Assembly (NCBI GenBank): GCA_963681505.1
Contig: OY811987.1
Location: 2,552,604-2,616,603, forward strand
Origin: Eunapius fragilis
Lineage: Eukaryota > Porifera > Demospongiae > Spongillida > Spongillidae
Length of the DNA stretch: 64,000 nt
Reading direction: 5' to 3'
The notes below the pieces were generated by a model. The model saw only the letters and a list, made by a program, of their open reading frames with translations. It had not been told where the DNA came from and did no database searches. The translations under genes were made by a program, and so were the position numbers. Numbering within the stretch: position 1 is the stretch's first letter; each line of letters starts with the position of its first letter. This document shows, piece by piece, positions 59,498 through 64,000 of this stretch.

Positions 59498-59822
59498 ATG
59501 TATGTATGTATGTATGTATGTATGTATGTATGTATGTATGTATGTATGTATGTATGTATGTATGTATGTATGTATGTATGTATGTATGTATGTATGTATG
59601 TATGTATGTATGTATGTATGTATGTATGTATGTATGTATGTATGTATGTATGTATGTATGTATGTATGTATGTATGTATGTATGTATGTATGTATGTATG
59701 TATGTATGTATGTATGTATGTATGTATGTACGTATGTACGTATGTACGTACGTACGTACGTACGTACGTATGTACGTACGTACGTACGTACGTACGTACG
59801 TACGTACGTACGTACGTACGTC
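59293..59822. repeat. (TATG)n / (TACG)n tetranucleotide array, about 530 bp
   Basis: A long ATGT run with a short GT patch (59468-59486), turning into ACGT repeats after 59730. Open frames (MYVCMYVC... and THIHTYIH...) are repeat artefacts. Confidence 0.97.
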
Positions 59823-59889
59823 ATGCATGCATAGTAGACTCTCCTGTATGTATCTTATCTTGAATACATTTTCTGATATCAAAGGCAGC

Positions 59890-60400
59890 TCATCTAGACT
59901 TCTTCACTTGGTACTTTAATTTTGTTAGCAACGGAGAATTGGCTGAGTTTTGGCTCTTCAGTCTCAAGCTTTCTTTTGATTTGGACTGATTTCCAAAGGT
60001 AGTTAAAGAATTCATCTGATCGCATTGTCTAAAGTGTTTCACAAGATTTTGGTCGCCACTGGCAGAAACAGAATACCCTTGTATAGCATTTGACAAATTG
60101 TCTGTCACAGCAAGCAGTATCTGCTCCAAATAAAAAAGTCACATGATTCCATTTGTTTAGCTACGCATGCCTATACACTCACTTCTTTGGCCTGAAACCA
60201 TTTTTCTTTCATAGCAAATGAATTTCTGGTGATTCCAATGCTATTTCATTTCTTGTAAAAATTATGATGACCTCTACTGCCTTCTGAACCACTAGGGTGA
60301 AAGCATGACAATGTGAATACAGGGCTCTAGGCTCTTTTCTAAGTAGAGATGTTGATGCACCAGTTTTAATTTGGACCAGGCATTGAGCCTGCTCCATCTT
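59890..60400 (-). pseudogene. hAT-like (ZMYM1/DUF4371-type) transposase fragment
   Basis: Minus-strand pieces AQCLVQIKTGASTSLLRKEP, RALYSHCHAFTLVVQKAVEV and, further on, DNLSNAIQGYSVSASGDQNL match the middle of ZMYM1-like hAT derivatives (EEPRALYVHC..H.LNL, then DNLSKTLQ..SMSA). Frame breaks and missing ends mark it as a relic. Confidence 0.6.
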
Positions 60401-63259
60401 AGCATTGTCCTTGGCATTTACGAAGAGACAATGATAATCTCCACAGCTTCAGATCACACTTATCTCTCACTCCACTAACACACAACCTCGCACACACCCC
60501 CTCACTATCACAGGTATTCTTACATTGCTTATGATGTACACTCAGTGCAACATGAGGAAATGACAGAGGATGTCTCGTTCAATGGCAGTTCCTCCTTCCA
60601 CCTCCCATCCAAACAGGTGAGCAGTACACATGCATGTGTATGTGTGATTGAATGTGTGTGTGCAAATAAGTGGATATGTCAATTGGTTTCATGTGTTCAC
60701 TACACAGCACAAACCAACCTTGGTTTAAGGTTAATACAATGATTTGTTGACTTACTTTTCAAACTGTACTTTTGGTTTGAAGTAGGAACCAGTAATTAGA
60801 TTGAAAATCAAATGTTTGCCATGAGAGGGATTACAACTGACATTGCAAACACCGGTTCCAAATTTGTATGCATGATACATATGGGATCATTGCCGCAAAA
60901 ATGGACCTAACTCGTCTAATGTTTTACATTTTAGGTCCCTGTTTGTTGCAACATACCTGTTTACAAGGAGTTGCTGTTTGTGGTTCAAACCAAGACAATT
61001 ACATTAAATATGGCCGCAAGGAATTTTTGTACGGTTGGAAGGACTTCTAACAAACTGAAGCCACATTCATAAAGAATAAAAAATTGGTATAATGTTTCAA
61101 AGGTATACTTTCTATAATTAGTAAACACCTAGCGAATTTTTAACCCGTTAACCACCCATAGAAATGACCCTGGTTAACCGCGGCAACCCTGCCTTGCATG
61201 GTGTTTACTAAAGTCCGCAACACCATCGAGGAAGAAAACATTAATGGATTCGTTAAAACCTGCCGCAAATACCACAATGTGGAAAAATCTATCAGCTATG
61301 TTGGCTATAAAAAATGAACCCTTTGCAGCTTAACAGCTAGTCAAAAAATTCAAGTTGAAGTAACAATTCGACCATAATTTTGTACTGCATCCTAAATAAA
61401 GAATCATATTTTGATTACAATGTACATTATCTTGTCTTCTGCTTTTACGTTGTCGGTTTGATTTTCAAGAATCACGGCGGTCTGCTCTCTTTGAACGCTT
61501 GGAAACTAGGCCCTACGCCCTACGCCCCAGAATATTGAAGTGACTGCGTAGCCCCATAGCAACGAACCTAGTAATCGATGTCCTTTAGAACAAGCTGTGC
61601 ACGAGGTACATGAAACTTAATCAACACCTAAAAGCTATACTAGCAGTGACAGACACCATAAACAACGTGATCAGGCGTTGCGAACTGTCGGCTCTAGTTC
61701 TTCGAAAGCTATTGACTAAGCACGGTGAACATGTATGTTTAAAAAATGATAACGATCCTCGGTGACTGAGATGGAACATGCCAAAACTATCACAGTAAAG
61801 TTCGTTGAATGTACTGTCGTTTTCTGGTACGCCTTAATGGTGACGAATTTTCTGAAGTAGTTTTCAAGCCTTTGAAAATCCACCATTTTTGTGGTGGGGA
61901 ATATTTGCGCAATGAACTGAGTTTGATTTGACTTAATGTTGATATAGATTGAGTTTGAACTGAATTACATAGCTATAGTATTCTTTACTCTCTTAGCGAG
62001 AGGAGGGATGGCAGCTACCAATTGTGGCTCAATACTTAGTAAGTGTTCTTTCACTATGCACTTCAGGTTTTGCACGACCAGATCTCATTGGCTGCTATAA
62101 ACCCTTCATGCCAGGTAAACCTGCCAGTTCTAAAACTATGTTTTAACAACCTTAGTATTTCACTGTCTTACTATTTCACTCTCTTACCTTTCATTCCCAT
62201 CCAAGGGCTGCACAACTTTATCCACCAGATGTGGAATGTATACCAAAGGAGCTCCTTTGATTTCCTCTCCACCAGATGGAATTGTAAACAAAACGGGGCT
62301 GTCTCTCCCTTGAGGTTATCTCCAACAATTTGGCTGGAAATGAGGTGCATCCTTTACTCACCAGCCAGACAGATGCCTGTAGATTTGATAGCAGTAAGTT
62401 AGAATAGGTACCTTTGGTGTATGATGTGACATACCGGCTCAGAAGCCTCAGTTTATTTCAAGTGTAGCGCCCGTGCCAAGAGGTTGACCAGGTAAGGTAA
62501 TGCAGCGAAGTAGTAATTCAATCTTACATACACAATGTGCACACTCTTAAATACATAAAAAGTGCATGCGTCACAGACTGTCAAAGTTCACACATGACAT
62601 ATGCATGGTGCCACTTACAGTCAGGTGGTGCATGTCCCATGTTACACAAGGTATGGCAAGTCCTGCCTTAATTGCCAATACCTCAGCTGCCCCAAGCTCA
62701 ATTGATGATGAGATTCCTGCCTTATCCAACAAAAAAGATTGCCTCTCTTCATCGCTAAGGATGAGGACCTCTTTTTGGATAAGCGTAGATGTTTCTCTGC
62801 CACTGACAACGCCTCGGATCTTCTGCATTAGAGAACATCACATCTTTACAGTCTGCAAGCAGCTGTGGTTTCTTGGTGAGGTCTGGTAACATGCGTGAAT
62901 GTCATTGGCTTCAGTACAAGCCAATGACATTCACTTCACTGTTCCTCCTGTAGGAAGTTGTATGATGTCTTTTTCAGGACTGGTAGAGATGGTCCTCTTC
63001 AGCAATCCTGCTGCTTGCTTCTCCTCAGGTGTAAGTGATGGTACACAGTCATGTCCTTCATAGTCACCAGCCTTATTATCCCTGCTGCAGTCAGTATGGG
63101 CTTGTGAAAATTTTCCGATTACATTCTGGGGAAACACATCTTGATTGAAACAGATCACAAAACACTTGTGCCACTTCTTAGTTCCAAACACTTAGACTTC
63201 CCCCACGTGACTTGAGATTCCGACTTCGATTGATGTGATTTAGTTTTGTTATTATTCAT
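60401..63259. other. region with unassigned possible exons
   Basis: Candidate plus-strand exons with splice sites are 60515-60616 (YSYIAYDVHSVQHEEMTEDV, then GTGAGC) and 62067-62113 (VLHDQISLAAINPSCQ, then GTAAAC). Minus-strand frames at 62571-62828 (ELGAAEVLAIKAGLAIP) and 62931-63191 have no recognised family. I cannot link these into a gene. Confidence 0.3.
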
Positions 63260-64000
63260 GTGCCAAGTTCATGTATACATCTGACGCTCCTTCCCATGCA
63301 CCGGTAGCGACTGCCGACAAGAGTAGCACTGCACTCCAGGAGGAAGTAGGGTGTCCCATTGCTGCCATTACTTCTGGCTTCCCAGCTACTAAACATCAGC
63401 TTGAGATTTACCGTACTGCCCAAGCCAGAAACCCAATTACAGAAACACTGATCAAATCCAAATTTGGTTGGCGGAGAAGCATAAATTTCCCTCTACCATT
63501 AAATCTTATTGGTCAGTGAGAGGACAGATCACATTGCATAATGAGCTTCTTCTGTTTGGCAATCGAATTGTAGTCCTGGAGGAATTGCAAGATAATGTAC
63601 TTGAGAAGATCCATCAAGGGCACCAAGCTAGGGATCTTGAAATGTCAACTTAGGGCTCATTCCGCTAAGCCATTCCCTTCCGTATATCTAGGACTGCTGG
63701 TAACGTGTTCAAGTTTATGACAGTTAATGTTTTCATCTCACTAGACACGAACTACGGCCCATTATCACTAACCACAACTTCTGGAATACCAAACCAGGAA
63801 AAATTCGTTTTCGAGTTACCTATAACAACACCTGAACAAGTAGAAGCCAAGTACTCAAGTGCCCAGAGTACAAGAGCAGTGAAGAGCTGAGGAAACAACA
63901 CGAAGCACACAAAGGGAAACAAGCTGATTATTATGATGTGAGTCATCGGGTAAGAGAGAGGCCTGATCTGGGTATTGGCAGTGCAGTATGGGTGACAAAT
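63260..64000 (+). pseudogene. Ty3/Gypsy integrase relic with an inverted catalytic segment
   Basis: On the plus strand at 63440-63650, KHKFPSTIKSYWSVRGQITL, LLFGNRIVVLEELQ and VLEKIHQGHQ form the integrase zinc-binding region. At 63870-64000 EELRKQHEAHKGKQADYYDV and HRVRERPDLGIGSAVWV form the C-terminal region. Between them the core motif WFGIPEVVVSDNGP is readable only on the minus strand (about 63850-63650) and is followed by a stop. The element continues beyond the window and is inactive. Confidence 0.7.

Noticed and set aside
59204-59919. MYVCMYVC and IHTYIHTY proteins
   Set aside because: Tetranucleotide microsatellite.

Overview
The window is animal-like nuclear DNA: spliced genes with GT-AG and a few GC-AG introns, a TATA-driven small gene, dense microsatellites and minisatellites, and many decayed transposons. 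A DUF4470 protein, RT relics of the kind common in sponges and cnidarians, and short introns suggest an early-branching metazoan, most likely a sponge. That is an inference, not a proof. Nothing here looks bacterial. GTG-initiated readings and long open frames inside tandem repeats are therefore not genes.

Layout. 1-21,925 (minus): the 5' two-fifths of NEMF/Rqc2, 14 exons found with consistent phases. Its introns carry most of the repeats. One intron holds a 7.46-kb giant palindrome (983-8,438) with inverted 42-bp minisatellites at its centre. Another (11,822-19,916) holds a pogo-like relic with opposed halves and a decayed hAT transposase split by a TTAA-flanked element. 22,012-22,671: an RT tail and a Harbinger-type MITE. 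24,661-30,607 (plus): a START-domain gene, 5' end not found. 32,106-33,065 (minus): intronless METTL18, sharing a 99-bp intergenic space with HSD17B12 (33,165-36,859, plus, 12 exons, complete). 37,950-40,521: a decayed reverse-transcriptase element. 41,984-42,211: a small Gly-rich repeat protein with a clear TATA box. 42,735-45,395: a second palindrome built from inverted 84-bp minisatellites, interrupted by a 142-bp MITE. 46,225-47,019: a 795-bp MULE-type element with 9-bp target duplications and a captured RecQ-helicase-like fragment. 47,879-50,893: a 1,004-residue single-exon DUF4470 gene. 52,200-64,000: Ty3/Gypsy and hAT relics, an unknown 155-residue ORF overlapped by an inverted repeat, and a five-finger C2H2 gene.

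The recognisable host genes serve ribosome quality control (NEMF), histidine methylation of a ribosomal protein (METTL18), very-long-chain fatty acid elongation (HSD17B12) and probably lipid transfer (START). They are neighbours, not an operon. The most interesting signals are structural. There are two large foldback palindromes with inverted tandem arrays at their centres. Minisatellites in three genes appear to be copied from exon/intron junctions, creating rows of duplicate splice sites. The MULE may be an animal counterpart of plant Pack-MULEs.
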